This document shows positions 1-7,902 of a stretch of 64,000 nt of DNA, piece by piece (within the stretch, counting starts at the first letter, position 1; each line of letters begins with the position of its first letter). The position numbers and the translations under genes are program-made. The DNA is from CALGDE01 sp964655355 (GTDB lineage: Bacteria; Cyanobacteriota; Cyanobacteriia; CACIAM-69d): positions 1 through 64,000 of the forward strand of contig CAZZMD010000004.1 in the NCBI GenBank assembly GCA_964655355.1. Reading direction: 5' to 3'. The notes beneath the pieces are model-generated. The model saw only the letters and a program-made list of their open reading frames with translations. It did no database searches and was not told the origin of the DNA.

Positions 1-52
1 AAGGCAGAGGATTGCAAATCCTTTATCCCCAGTTCGAATCTGGGTGCCGCCT
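1..52 (+). tRNA. tRNA-Cys (GCA), 3' part
   Basis: The first 52 bases fold as the 3' two-thirds of a tRNA. The anticodon arm has stem GAGGA/TCCTT closing the loop TTGCAAA, which reads anticodon GCA (cysteine). The T arm is CCCAG-TTCGAAT-CTGGG at 28-44. The 3' acceptor strand is TGCCGCC (45-51) followed by discriminator T at 52. The acceptor 5' strand and D arm lie before the window. CCA is not encoded. Confidence 0.9.
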
Positions 53-136
53 TTAAAGGTTTTGAAAGGTATGGTGCGCTGTCGTGGCGTATTGCAGAGC
101 TATTGCAGTCGGTTCGACTCCCGTCCTAAGGCCATC

Positions 137-1126
137 TCAGTGGCTTCGCTGTCTAAGGACATCGAGCAAGGTGGTGAAGTGTTTGGGGATCGGGGCTTCG
201 GTGGCGATGATTTCGCCGGTGCGGGGGTGCATAAACCGGAGTTTCCAGGCGTGGAGGGCTTGTCCCGGTAGGTTGACGCCGATTTTGGTGCGGCTGGAGC
301 CATAGGTGCGATCGCCCACCATGGGATGTCCCATATCGGTGCAGTGGATGCGGATCTGGTGGGTGCGTCCGGTTTTTAGCTCGAAACGCATCAACGTAAA
401 ATTACCCAGCCGTTCTTCCACGTACCAATGGGTGATGGCGCGACGGCCGCCTTTGTCTTCGGGGACGATCGCCTGGCGTTTGCGATCGTTGGGATTGCGT
501 CCGACGGGTTTGTTGATGATGCCGTCGCTGTGGCGGGGAGACCCAAAGACGACGCCTAAATATTCCCGGTGGGCGGTTTTGTGTCGCAGTTGGGCCTGTA
601 AATGTTGATTGGCCAGGTCGGTTTTAGCGAACATAATCGCCCCGGTGGTATCCCGATCCAACCGATGCACCACGCCCGGCCGTTTGACGCCGTTGATGGC
701 GGGCATATCCATCCCGGGCAAGGTTTGGCAGTGGGCGAGGAGGGCGTTTACGAGGGTGCCATCGGTATGGCCGGCAGACGGATGTACCACCATACCGGCG
801 GGCTTATTGACGACGATGACATCCCGGTCCTCGTACAAAATATCCAGGGCGATCGCCTGGGGTTCCAAATTCAGGGGCTGGGCCGCGGGGATCGTCACCT
901 GAAGGCGATCGCCCACCGCCACCATGAGCTTTTTATTGGTGCAGACCACGCCATTGTGTTGGACCTGCCCCGCCTCGATTAATTTCTGAAAGCGCGATCG
1001 CGAGAGATTCGGCCATTGCTTCGCTAAATATCGATCCAATCGTTCCTCTTGGGCCACAATGCACTCGTCACATTGTTCTTGATGGGCACTGGCCATCAGG
1101 GCAGGGTCAGAGGAGGGAGAAGGCAC
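137..1126 (-). CDS. rluD: RluA/RluD-family 23S rRNA pseudouridine synthase
   Basis: Converts specific uridines of large-subunit rRNA to pseudouridine in the cytoplasm. The protein has 329 residues. An N-terminal S4 RNA-binding domain lies at about residues 28-85. The pseudouridine synthase domain follows, with the family signature HRLDRDTTG at about 154-162; the first Asp of that motif (about D157) is the catalytic residue in this family. Conserved downstream blocks are RTHQIRIH and HPMVGDRTYG. A second Met 10 codons in (MASAHQEQ) is an alternative start. RluD is the closest E. coli name, but RluA-family paralogs differ in target site and the exact uridines cannot be told from sequence. It stands alone, facing away from the next gene. 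Confidence 0.9.
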   Translation of the reverse strand: MPSPSSDPALMASAHQEQCDECIVAQEERLDRYLAKQWPNLSRSRFQKLIEAGQVQHNGVVCTNKKLMVAVGDRLQVTIPAAQPLNLEPQAIALDILYEDRDVIVVNKPAGMVVHPSAGHTDGTLVNALLAHCQTLPGMDMPAINGVKRPGVVHRLDRDTTGAIMFAKTDLANQHLQAQLRHKTAHREYLGVVFGSPRHSDGIINKPVGRNPNDRKRQAIVPEDKGGRRAITHWYVEERLGNFTLMRFELKTGRTHQIRIHCTDMGHPMVGDRTYGSSRTKIGVNLPGQALHAWKLRFMHPRTGEIIATEAPIPKHFTTLLDVLRQRSH

Positions 1127-1460
1127 GGGGAAAAGTCAGTCAGGGACGTTGAAGGGGCACAGGCGAGGACGCCATAGGACACGGGCGGTTAAATAATCTT
1201 AATCAACCCTGTCTCAAATCCCTAATCATCAAAATCCCCAGTGGAGGGATGAAAGATACGGTGGGCGGATAAAAGATACGGAAGATGCAGTTTTGCCATG
1301 TTGGGCGGGGTCTGCCCTTGCCAAGGCTCCGGAATCAGGGGACACTCCCATTGCCCGCGCGGTTTGACCCCTGGTTTGACCCCTGGGTCGAATGTCCGCC
1401 CCGTGCCTTTTAATACGACCGATAGATATATACATTGCTGACTGGCGATCGCTAGAGCCT
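1127..1460. other. Intergenic spacer with two short tandem duplications
   Basis: This divergent spacer of about 330 bp lies between the pseudouridine synthase and the PsiE-like gene and must hold both promoters. I recognise no RNA gene. It contains two separate tandem duplications: an imperfect 20-bp unit repeated at 1247-1266 and 1267-1286 (shared core AAAGATACGG), and a perfect 12-bp unit GGTTTGACCCCT repeated at 1361-1372 and 1373-1384. An open frame runs from 1392 into the PsiE-like gene, but its first codons do not look like protein of that family. Confidence 0.6.
1361..1384. repeat. Perfect 12-bp tandem duplication
   Basis: The unit GGTTTGACCCCT occurs twice without a gap. It is one of many unrelated short tandem duplications in spacers of this window. 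Confidence 0.85.
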
Positions 1461-1958
1461 ATGAGATCTTTCTTTCAAACCCTGTGGCAGGCGATCTATA
1501 AGGATCGCGAATTCATCCACATCATGAAACTGGTGGAAGGGCTGGTGTCCCGTGTTCTGTCCCTGGCGATGGTGGCGGTGATTATTGTCGCCTGCATCGA
1601 TCTGGTGTCCCTGATGGCAGGGCGACTGACCGAGTCGCCGGACGGGGTTTTTAACCAGGAACTCCAGGGGATTTTTGGGGCGTTTCTGAGTATTCTCATT
1701 GCCCTAGAAATCTTGGAAAATATCACCGCCTACTTACGTAAGCATGTGGTTCAGGTGGAGCTGGTGGTGGCAACCTCCTTAACCGCCGTGGCGCGGAAAA
1801 TTATTCTCCTGGATTTGAAGAAAGTCGATGGGGCTCAGATCATCGGTCTAGCGATCGCCATTGCCGCCCTGTCCCTCAGCTACTGGCTCATCCGTCAATC
1901 CAATGCCGGCAAGCGAAGAGCCTCATCAACCCCTTCAAGCTCCAAGCCCAAGGGGTAA
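1461..1958 (+). CDS. PsiE-like (phosphate-starvation-inducible E family) membrane protein
   Basis: A predicted integral membrane protein of 165 residues. Hydrophobic segments lie at roughly residues 30-52, 68-90, 98-120 and 128-145, and the tail is basic and Ser/Lys-rich. The conserved stretch ALEILENITAYLRKH followed by VVATSLTAVARKIILLD is typical of the PsiE/DUF family. Its biochemical role is unknown; in E. coli the gene responds to phosphate starvation. The chosen start is ATG 1461 (MRSFFQTLW). An upstream in-frame ATG at 1392 adds residues that look like read-through of spacer. Ffh follows 170 bp downstream on the same strand. Confidence 0.72.
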   Translation: MRSFFQTLWQAIYKDREFIHIMKLVEGLVSRVLSLAMVAVIIVACIDLVSLMAGRLTESPDGVFNQELQGIFGAFLSILIALEILENITAYLRKHVVQVELVVATSLTAVARKIILLDLKKVDGAQIIGLAIAIAALSLSYWLIRQSNAGKRRASSTPSSSKPKG

Positions 1959-2127
1959 GGGGCCGGTACCGGGGCGCTTCACCACAATTCCTCTGCCGGT
2001 TGGGGATCCAGCGCGGTATCATCAAATATCCTAATTACTTGTAATGTCGGGGAATTATGCCGTGGAAAACAACCCCATTTGGCATCCCTGAGAACCTGAT
2101 AGTTATTAACGTCCATCGCCGCCCACC

Positions 2128-3609
2128 ATGTTTGAAGCTCTTGCTGATCGTTTTGAATCCGCCTGGAAATCGCTGCGGGGTCAGGACAAAATCAGTCCGG
2201 AAAATATCAAAGATGCCCTCAAGGAGGTGCGGCGGGCGCTGTTGGAGGCGGACGTCAACCTAAAGGTTGTTAAGCAATTTATTAAGGACGTCGAAACCAA
2301 AGCCGAGGGTGCCGAGGTAGTCAGCGGCGTCAATCCCGGTCAGCAGTTCATCAAAATTGTGAATGATGAGCTGGTGGCCCTGATGGGGGACAGCAATGTG
2401 CCCCTAGCCCAGGCCGACGAAGCCCCCACGGTCGTTTTGATGGCCGGCTTACAGGGGACCGGTAAAACCACTGCAACGGCAAAATTATCCCTGCTTCTGC
2501 GCAAACAGAAGCGATCGGCCCTCATGGTGGCGGCGGATGTCTATCGTCCTGCGGCGATCGAGCAGTTGAAAACCCTGGGTAAGCAAATTGATGTACCGGT
2601 GTTTTCCCTGGGTGCCGATGCCAATCCTGTGGATATTGCCCGTCAGGGGATTGAAAAGGCGAAGGCGGACGGCATCGATACGGTGATTGTGGACACCGCC
2701 GGTCGTCTGCAAATTGACCAGGACATGATGGACGAGCTGGGGCAGATCAAGGACGTGGTCCAGCCCGACGATGTCCTGCTGGTGGTGGATGCCATGACCG
2801 GTCAGGAGGCGGCGAATTTAACCCGTACGTTCCATGATCAGATTGGGATTACCGGTGCCATTCTGACCAAGATGGATGGGGATTCCCGCGGTGGGGCGGC
2901 GTTGTCGGTGCGGCAGATTTCTGGGCAGCCCATCAAGTTTATTGGTGTGGGCGAGAAGGTGGAAGCGCTCCAACCCTTTTATCCGGATCGGATGGCATCA
3001 CGGATTTTGGGCATGGGGGATGTGTTGACCCTGGTGGAGAAGGCTCAAGAAGCGGTCGACCTGGCGGATGCGGAGAAGATGCAGGAGAAGATCCTGACCG
3101 CCAAGTTTGATTTTGATGATTTCCTGAAGCAGACCCGGCTGATGAAGAATATGGGGTCATTGGCGGGGATGGTGAAGATGATCCCGGGGATGAATAAGAT
3201 TGGCTCGGATCAGTTGAGCCAGGCGGAGTCGAAGTTGAAGCAGGCGGAGTCGGCGATTAGTTCGATGACGATGGAGGAGCGCAAGGATCCGGATTTGTTG
3301 GCGACGGTGCCCGGTCGGCGGCGGCGGATTGCCCGCGGGGCTGGGTTGGAAGAGAAGGATGTGAGTCAGTTGATTAGTGATTTTCAGCGGATGCGCAATT
3401 TGATGCAGCAGATGGGTCAGGGAAATATGCCGGGTATGGGCGGTATGAATCCGTTTGCGGGGATGATGGGTGGCGGTGGTATGCCGGGTGGCGGGATGCC
3501 GGGTATGGGAGGCGGGATGCCTCAGCAGGGTTTCCGGGGGTACAACCAGGGCGGGGGTCGCAAGAAGAAGAAAAAGCAGAAGAAGCGCAAGGGCTTTGGT
3601 GATCTGTAG
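2128..3609 (+). CDS. ffh: Signal recognition particle protein Ffh (SRP54)
   Basis: GTPase that binds SRP RNA and signal peptides of nascent membrane proteins and docks with FtsY. It has 493 residues. The N domain occupies about 1-90. The G domain follows, with G1 GLQGTGKTT (about 107-115), DTAGRLQ and TKMDGDSRGG. The Met-rich M domain covers about 330-440. The last ~70 residues are an unusually long Gly/Met-rich stretch with GMGG and GGGMPGG units, ending in a Lys/Arg cluster (KKKKKQKKRKG). The methionine bristles bind signal sequences in this family; the basic end could contact RNA, which is inference. No SRP RNA gene was recognised nearby. Confidence 0.97.
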   Translation: MFEALADRFESAWKSLRGQDKISPENIKDALKEVRRALLEADVNLKVVKQFIKDVETKAEGAEVVSGVNPGQQFIKIVNDELVALMGDSNVPLAQADEAPTVVLMAGLQGTGKTTATAKLSLLLRKQKRSALMVAADVYRPAAIEQLKTLGKQIDVPVFSLGADANPVDIARQGIEKAKADGIDTVIVDTAGRLQIDQDMMDELGQIKDVVQPDDVLLVVDAMTGQEAANLTRTFHDQIGITGAILTKMDGDSRGGAALSVRQISGQPIKFIGVGEKVEALQPFYPDRMASRILGMGDVLTLVEKAQEAVDLADAEKMQEKILTAKFDFDDFLKQTRLMKNMGSLAGMVKMIPGMNKIGSDQLSQAESKLKQAESAISSMTMEERKDPDLLATVPGRRRRIARGAGLEEKDVSQLISDFQRMRNLMQQMGQGNMPGMGGMNPFAGMMGGGGMPGGGMPGMGGGMPQQGFRGYNQGGGRKKKKKQKKRKGFGDL

Positions 3610-3620
3610 GGGCAAAACCG

Positions 3621-3680
3621 GTATTGCAGGGGCGCTGCCCCTCCGACCCCGCCCAAGGGTCATTGACCCTTGGGTATCCC
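3621..3680. repeat. Two-hairpin intergenic repeat, copy 1
   Basis: It starts 12 bases after the ffh stop. The first hairpin is GGGGC-GCT-GCCCC, then the linker CTCCGACCCCGCC, then a second hairpin CAAGGGTCATTGACCCTTG, ending in ATCCC. A second copy in the same orientation lies at 4413-4474, on the other side of the deacetylase gene. The second hairpin differs in sequence between copies but stays paired. The hairpins may also end ffh transcription. Confidence 0.8.
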
Positions 3681-3708
3681 GGTTTGAAGGAGTGACGAAT
3701 AGTTCGGG

Positions 3709-4395
3709 TTAAGGCGCGAAAAGGTTGGATAGGGTCAAGATTTTGTAACCTTGGTGAGATAGTTCGGGCAGCACCATGTCTAGGGTTTTGGCGGTTTCTT
3801 CTCCCCAAGTTCCGGTGTCGTGCATAACGATAATTGCCCCAGGAAACGCCTTTGACAGAATAAAATCTGCAGCAAAGTCGGACGATACTAAAAATGTATC
3901 GAAGGGGAAAATACAACCAAGGGCAACTTGATAACCTCGTTTGTTGGCGATCGCAACCATAGACGGACGATACCAACCGGAGGCGGGGCGCATCCAGACC
4001 GGAGACTCAAACTTCTCCAACATTGAATGAGCTTTTAAAAGATCAGCTTCAAATTCATCATCAGTTAGGAAAATGCTAGGGCTATCTTCGGTTAAATGGT
4101 TGCCCAGTTCATGCCCCTGATCCACGATCGCCTCAATAATTGACTCACAACCTTTTATCCTGCTGGTTGTAATAAAAAACGTTGCCTTTGCATCATATTT
4201 GCCAAGGGTTTCTAGGATTTTTGGGGTAGTTCTAGGATCGGGACCATCGTCAATGGTGAGGGCAATAATGGGCTGATCGGTATCGTGGAAATATTTAACG
4301 TTGGGGCTAGTTCGCGCAATCCAGGCGATCGCCAGTTTCGATTGGGTTAGGCTGCCTAGCCAGTTGAAAAACGGTTTTGAGAGTGGGTTATTCAT
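3709..4395 (-). CDS. Polysaccharide deacetylase (NodB / CE4 family)
   Basis: Probable metal-dependent de-N-acetylase acting on chitin-like, peptidoglycan or exopolysaccharide substrates. The protein has 228 residues from ATG 4395; a TTG four codons upstream is also open. NodB motif 1 is LTIDDGPDP (the DD pair binds metal and acts as base). Motif 2 is HELGNHL, a variant of the usual H(S/T)xxH. Motif 3 is MRPASGWYR. The C-terminal motif is IIVMHDT. No clear signal peptide is present, although the N-terminus (FFNWLGSLTQSKLAIAW) is mildly hydrophobic. The gene looks more AT-rich than its neighbours and is bracketed by two direct copies of a hairpin repeat, which suggests it arrived as a unit; this is inference. 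Confidence 0.87.
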   Translation of the reverse strand: MNNPLSKPFFNWLGSLTQSKLAIAWIARTSPNVKYFHDTDQPIIALTIDDGPDPRTTPKILETLGKYDAKATFFITTSRIKGCESIIEAIVDQGHELGNHLTEDSPSIFLTDDEFEADLLKAHSMLEKFESPVWMRPASGWYRPSMVAIANKRGYQVALGCIFPFDTFLVSSDFAADFILSKAFPGAIIVMHDTGTWGEETAKTLDMVLPELSHQGYKILTLSNLFAP

Positions 4396-4412
4396 CGTCA
4401 CAGCCAAGTATT

Positions 4413-4474
4413 GGTATGGCAGGGGCGCTGCCCCTCCGACCCCGCCTAAGGGGCAGCGCCCCTTAGGAATCCCA
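4413..4474. repeat. Two-hairpin intergenic repeat, copy 2
   Basis: It is nearly identical to 3621-3680 over its first ~30 bases (GGCAGGGGCGCTGCCCCTC then CGACCCCGCC). The second hairpin here is CTAAGGGGCAGCGCCCCTTAG, different in sequence from copy 1 but still fully self-complementary. It lies between the starts of the deacetylase and the stop of the solute-binding protein gene. Confidence 0.8.
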
Positions 4475-4482
4475 TTCTCAAT

Positions 4483-6267
4483 TTATTCGGCTCCGGGCGA
4501 TCGCTTCCAGTCTTTGATGTTCCAGGTGTTGGTGTCCCAAGGGGTTAGGGCTACGCCGGTAAGCTGATTGCTGACGGCTCCGTTTTGGGTACGGCCAATT
4601 AGCGGAATAATCGCGACGTCTTCAATCAACAAATCATTCATTTGGATCATTAGTTCTCGCCGTTTTTCTGGGTCTAGTTCCGTGCGCGATCGCTCCCAGA
4701 GTTCGTCATAGGCGGGGTTACAATAGCGTGCATAGTTATCGTTATTCCAGTCATTAGATTTGGCGGGAATTTGGTCACAGGTCCACCAGCCCATGGTGGT
4801 GCCAGGGTCGGGGCTGGCGTTGCCGGTGGTAAACATTTGTAGGTCGGTTTCAAAGCGATTCACCGTGTCGGGATTGCTGGGATCCCCGGAGAAGAAGACG
4901 CCTGCATCAACGGTTTTGAGTTCAACGCCGACCCCTAATGTCTCAAAACTTTGTTTGATGATTTCCTGGGTCTTCTGACGCAATGGGTTAACAGACGTAG
5001 CGAAAACAACGCTTAGTTCAATCCCATCTTTGTCGCGGGTCCCGTTGTTATTGCTATCCACCCAGCCCGCCTCATCCAGCAATTGTTTTGCTGCGTCTAA
5101 ATCAAAAACGGCTTCGTTATTGGGGGAACGGAAAATATCGGGCGATCGCAATATATTGACGGCCACTTCTCCGGTGGGACCATAGAGCTGATCGGCGATT
5201 AATTGGCGATCAACGGCCAGGGACAACGCCTGCCGCACGGATTTATCGGTCAGAAAGGGGTGGGGAAATTCAATGCTGGATTTTTCTGCCCCCGGCGCTG
5301 CGGGGTTGGGGTCGGTAAAATTCAGAAATAGCCGTTCTGTTTGGGGGCCGGACACCGAGGCGATCGCCCCTGCGCCCCCCGCTTCCAATTGTTTCAATAC
5401 CGACGCTTCCACCTGGGGATTGTAGGCAAAGTCGGCGTCCCCCGTTTGCAACACCGCCCGCGCCGCCGAAGTGGCATCACCACCACCCTTAATTTCCACC
5501 TGGGTAAACGCCAGACTGTCAGCGTCGCGGAAATTGGGATTGGCTTCATACTGCACCAAATCCCCCGGCTTAAATTGGGTCACCCGATAGGGACCAGTCC
5601 CCACGGGCATTAGGTTTGCCGGCGCAGTCTGGGCATTGGGACCATTAAATTCCTCAAAAATATGGCGGGGCAAAATCATCCCGTTTAACCCCACAAAAGG
5701 CTGGGACCACGCCGGCGTCACATCTTTGAACGTCACCTTCACCGTGTAATCATCCAACGCCTCCACCGATTCCACGCTGAGATAATCCGCCACAGTCGCC
5801 GCCGCCACCTCGGGATTGCTCAAATATTCATAGGTAAACACCACATCGGCCGCCGTAAACGGCTCCCCATCAGACCATCTCACCCCTTCCTTCAGCTTCC
5901 AGGTCACCGATTTTCCATCCGCTGCAATGCCGCCATTCTCCCGGGTCGGTTCCTCTGCCGCCAGAAATAACACTAAATTATTCTCACTGTCATAGCTCGC
6001 CAGCGGTTCATAGGTAATCCGCGCCGCTTCATAATCCTTGAATCCGCTGACCAGGTGAGGATTCAAAATCGTCGGGGCTTGCCAATACAACAATTTGAGC
6101 GTCGTGGGATCGCGATCGCCGCCCCCCATTGGCGCTCCCCCGCAGCTCACCAAGGTCATCCCCCCCGTAATCATCGTTGCGGCCACCGCCAGCGATCGCC
6201 GCAGCAATCGCGACGATTGTCGGGGAGTGGAGGGGCGAGACAATCGGTGAGGGCGGGAAAACAGCAT
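4483..6267 (-). CDS. ABC transporter family 5 solute-binding lipoprotein (DppA/OppA-like)
   Basis: Extracytoplasmic binding protein of the peptide/nickel family (SBP_bac_5), 594 residues. The basic N-terminus and hydrophobic segment end in the lipobox LVSC (Cys about 42), followed by a Gly-rich linker, so a lipid-anchored protein is expected. Family blocks include SWKLKEGVRWSDGEPFTAAD, MPVGTGPYRV and KSVRQALSLAVDRQLIA. The substrate may be a peptide, but other small solutes are possible in this family. No cognate permease or ATPase genes lie nearby, so it either serves a transporter encoded elsewhere or has a solo role. Confidence 0.9.
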   Translation of the reverse strand: MLFSRPHRLSRPSTPRQSSRLLRRSLAVAATMITGGMTLVSCGGAPMGGGDRDPTTLKLLYWQAPTILNPHLVSGFKDYEAARITYEPLASYDSENNLVLFLAAEEPTRENGGIAADGKSVTWKLKEGVRWSDGEPFTAADVVFTYEYLSNPEVAAATVADYLSVESVEALDDYTVKVTFKDVTPAWSQPFVGLNGMILPRHIFEEFNGPNAQTAPANLMPVGTGPYRVTQFKPGDLVQYEANPNFRDADSLAFTQVEIKGGGDATSAARAVLQTGDADFAYNPQVEASVLKQLEAGGAGAIASVSGPQTERLFLNFTDPNPAAPGAEKSSIEFPHPFLTDKSVRQALSLAVDRQLIADQLYGPTGEVAVNILRSPDIFRSPNNEAVFDLDAAKQLLDEAGWVDSNNNGTRDKDGIELSVVFATSVNPLRQKTQEIIKQSFETLGVGVELKTVDAGVFFSGDPSNPDTVNRFETDLQMFTTGNASPDPGTTMGWWTCDQIPAKSNDWNNDNYARYCNPAYDELWERSRTELDPEKRRELMIQMNDLLIEDVAIIPLIGRTQNGAVSNQLTGVALTPWDTNTWNIKDWKRSPGAE

Positions 6268-6508
6268 GGAATTGGTTAGGAATAAACTCAGCAGGACGCG
6301 TCGCCCCCCATCCTAGTCAGGAAAGGGACAAAATTATCTCTCCCCCCGAACAAATCGCTGACGCCAGTCATCGCGATCGCCCCCCTGCTGATCCTTCATT
6401 TCAAAAAATTTTGCGCCCCACCTAGCACCATTGAAACCATGAGACGATATGCTGTAACCCCCGAGTTGTCGACGTTACAAAGCATTTAGCCCCTGTCCCC
6501 GCCCCCCT

Positions 6509-7657
6509 ATGCTGTCCTACCTACGCCCCGACTTACTTGACCTGGCAGCCTATACCCCCCACCCCGCAGGGGCAACAGAGGGCATCGAACTCGACCATTT
6601 GGACACCAATGAATCCCCCTATCCCCTGCCAGATAAACTGCGGGCGAAGCTAGCAGACACCTATCAAACCACCCTGGAAACCAACCGCTATCCCGACGGG
6701 GGTCATGGGGCTTTGAAAACCGCGATCGCCGAGTACGTGAATGGCTCCTGTGGTCCCATCAGCAACGGCACCACCCAAAAAATAACTCCCCAACAAATCT
6801 CCGTCGGCAATGGCTCCGATGAACTGATCCGATCGCTCCTCATTGCCACCTGTCTCGGTCAATCCGCCAGCATTCTTGCCGCCACGCCCACCTTTTCCAT
6901 GTATGGGATCCTGGCCAAAACCTTAGGCATTGACGTAGTCACCGTTGGGCGCGACCCCAGCAAAGATTTTCAGGTGGATATCGACGCGGCTCGAAAGGCG
7001 ATCGCCGATCCCATGGGGGCTCCGATTCGGGTGGTCTGGATGGTTCACCCCAACTCCCCCACGGCGAATGCATTAACCCCCACCGAACTCAGTTGGCTAC
7101 GGGGCATTCCCCCGGAGGTGCTGGTGGTCATTGACGAAGCCTATTTTGAGTTCAGCCAGCAAACGGTGGTAGGAGAGTTGGCGGCCCGGCCCAACTGGGT
7201 GGTTTTGCGTACCTTTTCCAAAGCATTCCGCCTGGCCGCCCACCGGATGGGCTATGCCGTCGGTCATCCGGACCTGATCCAAGCCCTAGAAAAAGTGCGG
7301 TTGCCCTACAATCTGCCCAGTTTTTCCCAAGCGGCGGCACTGACAGCCCTGGCCCATCGGAATGAACTGCTGTCGGCGATCCCGGAATTGCTACGCGATC
7401 GCGATCGTCTCTTGCAGGCCCTTCGCGCCCTCGGCACATTTCGAGTCTGGAAAAGCGACGCCAACTTTATCTACTTACGACTGCAAGACGGTGCGGCCGA
7501 TCCCGAGTCGGAGCAGAAACTCGCTGCCCTGACAGCGGCAATGAAAACGAAAGGGACCTTAATCCGCCATACGGGGGGCGGGCTACGGATTACGGTCGGC
7601 AACCCATCGGAAAATGAGCGAACCCTAATCCGGCTCAAAGACGTCTTGGGTCAGTAA
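6509..7657 (+). CDS. hisC: Histidinol-phosphate aminotransferase
   Basis: PLP-dependent class I/II aminotransferase that converts imidazole-acetol phosphate and glutamate to histidinol phosphate in histidine synthesis. It has 382 residues. HisC features are LDTNESPYPLP near the N-terminus, NRYPDGGHGALKTAIAEY, VGNGSDELI, HPNSPT, VIDEAYFEF, and the PLP lysine in TFSKAFRLA (about K238). The C-terminal RHTGGGLRITVG binds the substrate phosphate in this family. Other his genes are not adjacent, which is usual in cyanobacteria, where histidine genes are scattered. Confidence 0.93.
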   Translation: MLSYLRPDLLDLAAYTPHPAGATEGIELDHLDTNESPYPLPDKLRAKLADTYQTTLETNRYPDGGHGALKTAIAEYVNGSCGPISNGTTQKITPQQISVGNGSDELIRSLLIATCLGQSASILAATPTFSMYGILAKTLGIDVVTVGRDPSKDFQVDIDAARKAIADPMGAPIRVVWMVHPNSPTANALTPTELSWLRGIPPEVLVVIDEAYFEFSQQTVVGELAARPNWVVLRTFSKAFRLAAHRMGYAVGHPDLIQALEKVRLPYNLPSFSQAAALTALAHRNELLSAIPELLRDRDRLLQALRALGTFRVWKSDANFIYLRLQDGAADPESEQKLAALTAAMKTKGTLIRHTGGGLRITVGNPSENERTLIRLKDVLGQ

Positions 7658-7668
7658 CGGGTTAATCA

Positions 7669-7690
7669 CGGGCAAATCGCGGGCAAATCA
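7669..7690. repeat. 11-bp tandem duplication after hisC
   Basis: CGGGCAAATCG is followed directly by CGGGCAAATCA. It lies about 10 bp after the hisC stop in the spacer before nadE. A partial third copy (CAGGCCCATCA) follows. Confidence 0.75.
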
Positions 7691-7902
7691 CAGGCCCATC
7701 ACGTCAGAATCATCGCCATCCCCCGTTCAGCCATCGGTTAGCCCCACTGAGATCCTGAAAAAAATGTCAGCGTTGCACTTTCCTACGTCTGCCGTTGAAG
7801 GGATGATAGGGATCCTGACAGGTGAGATTGGTCTACGAGATTGGTCGACATAAGACCAGAGGAACTCAGTAAAATTACGGTATACTCTTCCACCTCCCTT
7901 CT

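Noticed and set aside
1127..2127. SRP RNA (4.5S) gene next to ffh
   Set aside because: The conserved GGAAG/GCAGCC-type core loop is not found in this stretch on either strand.
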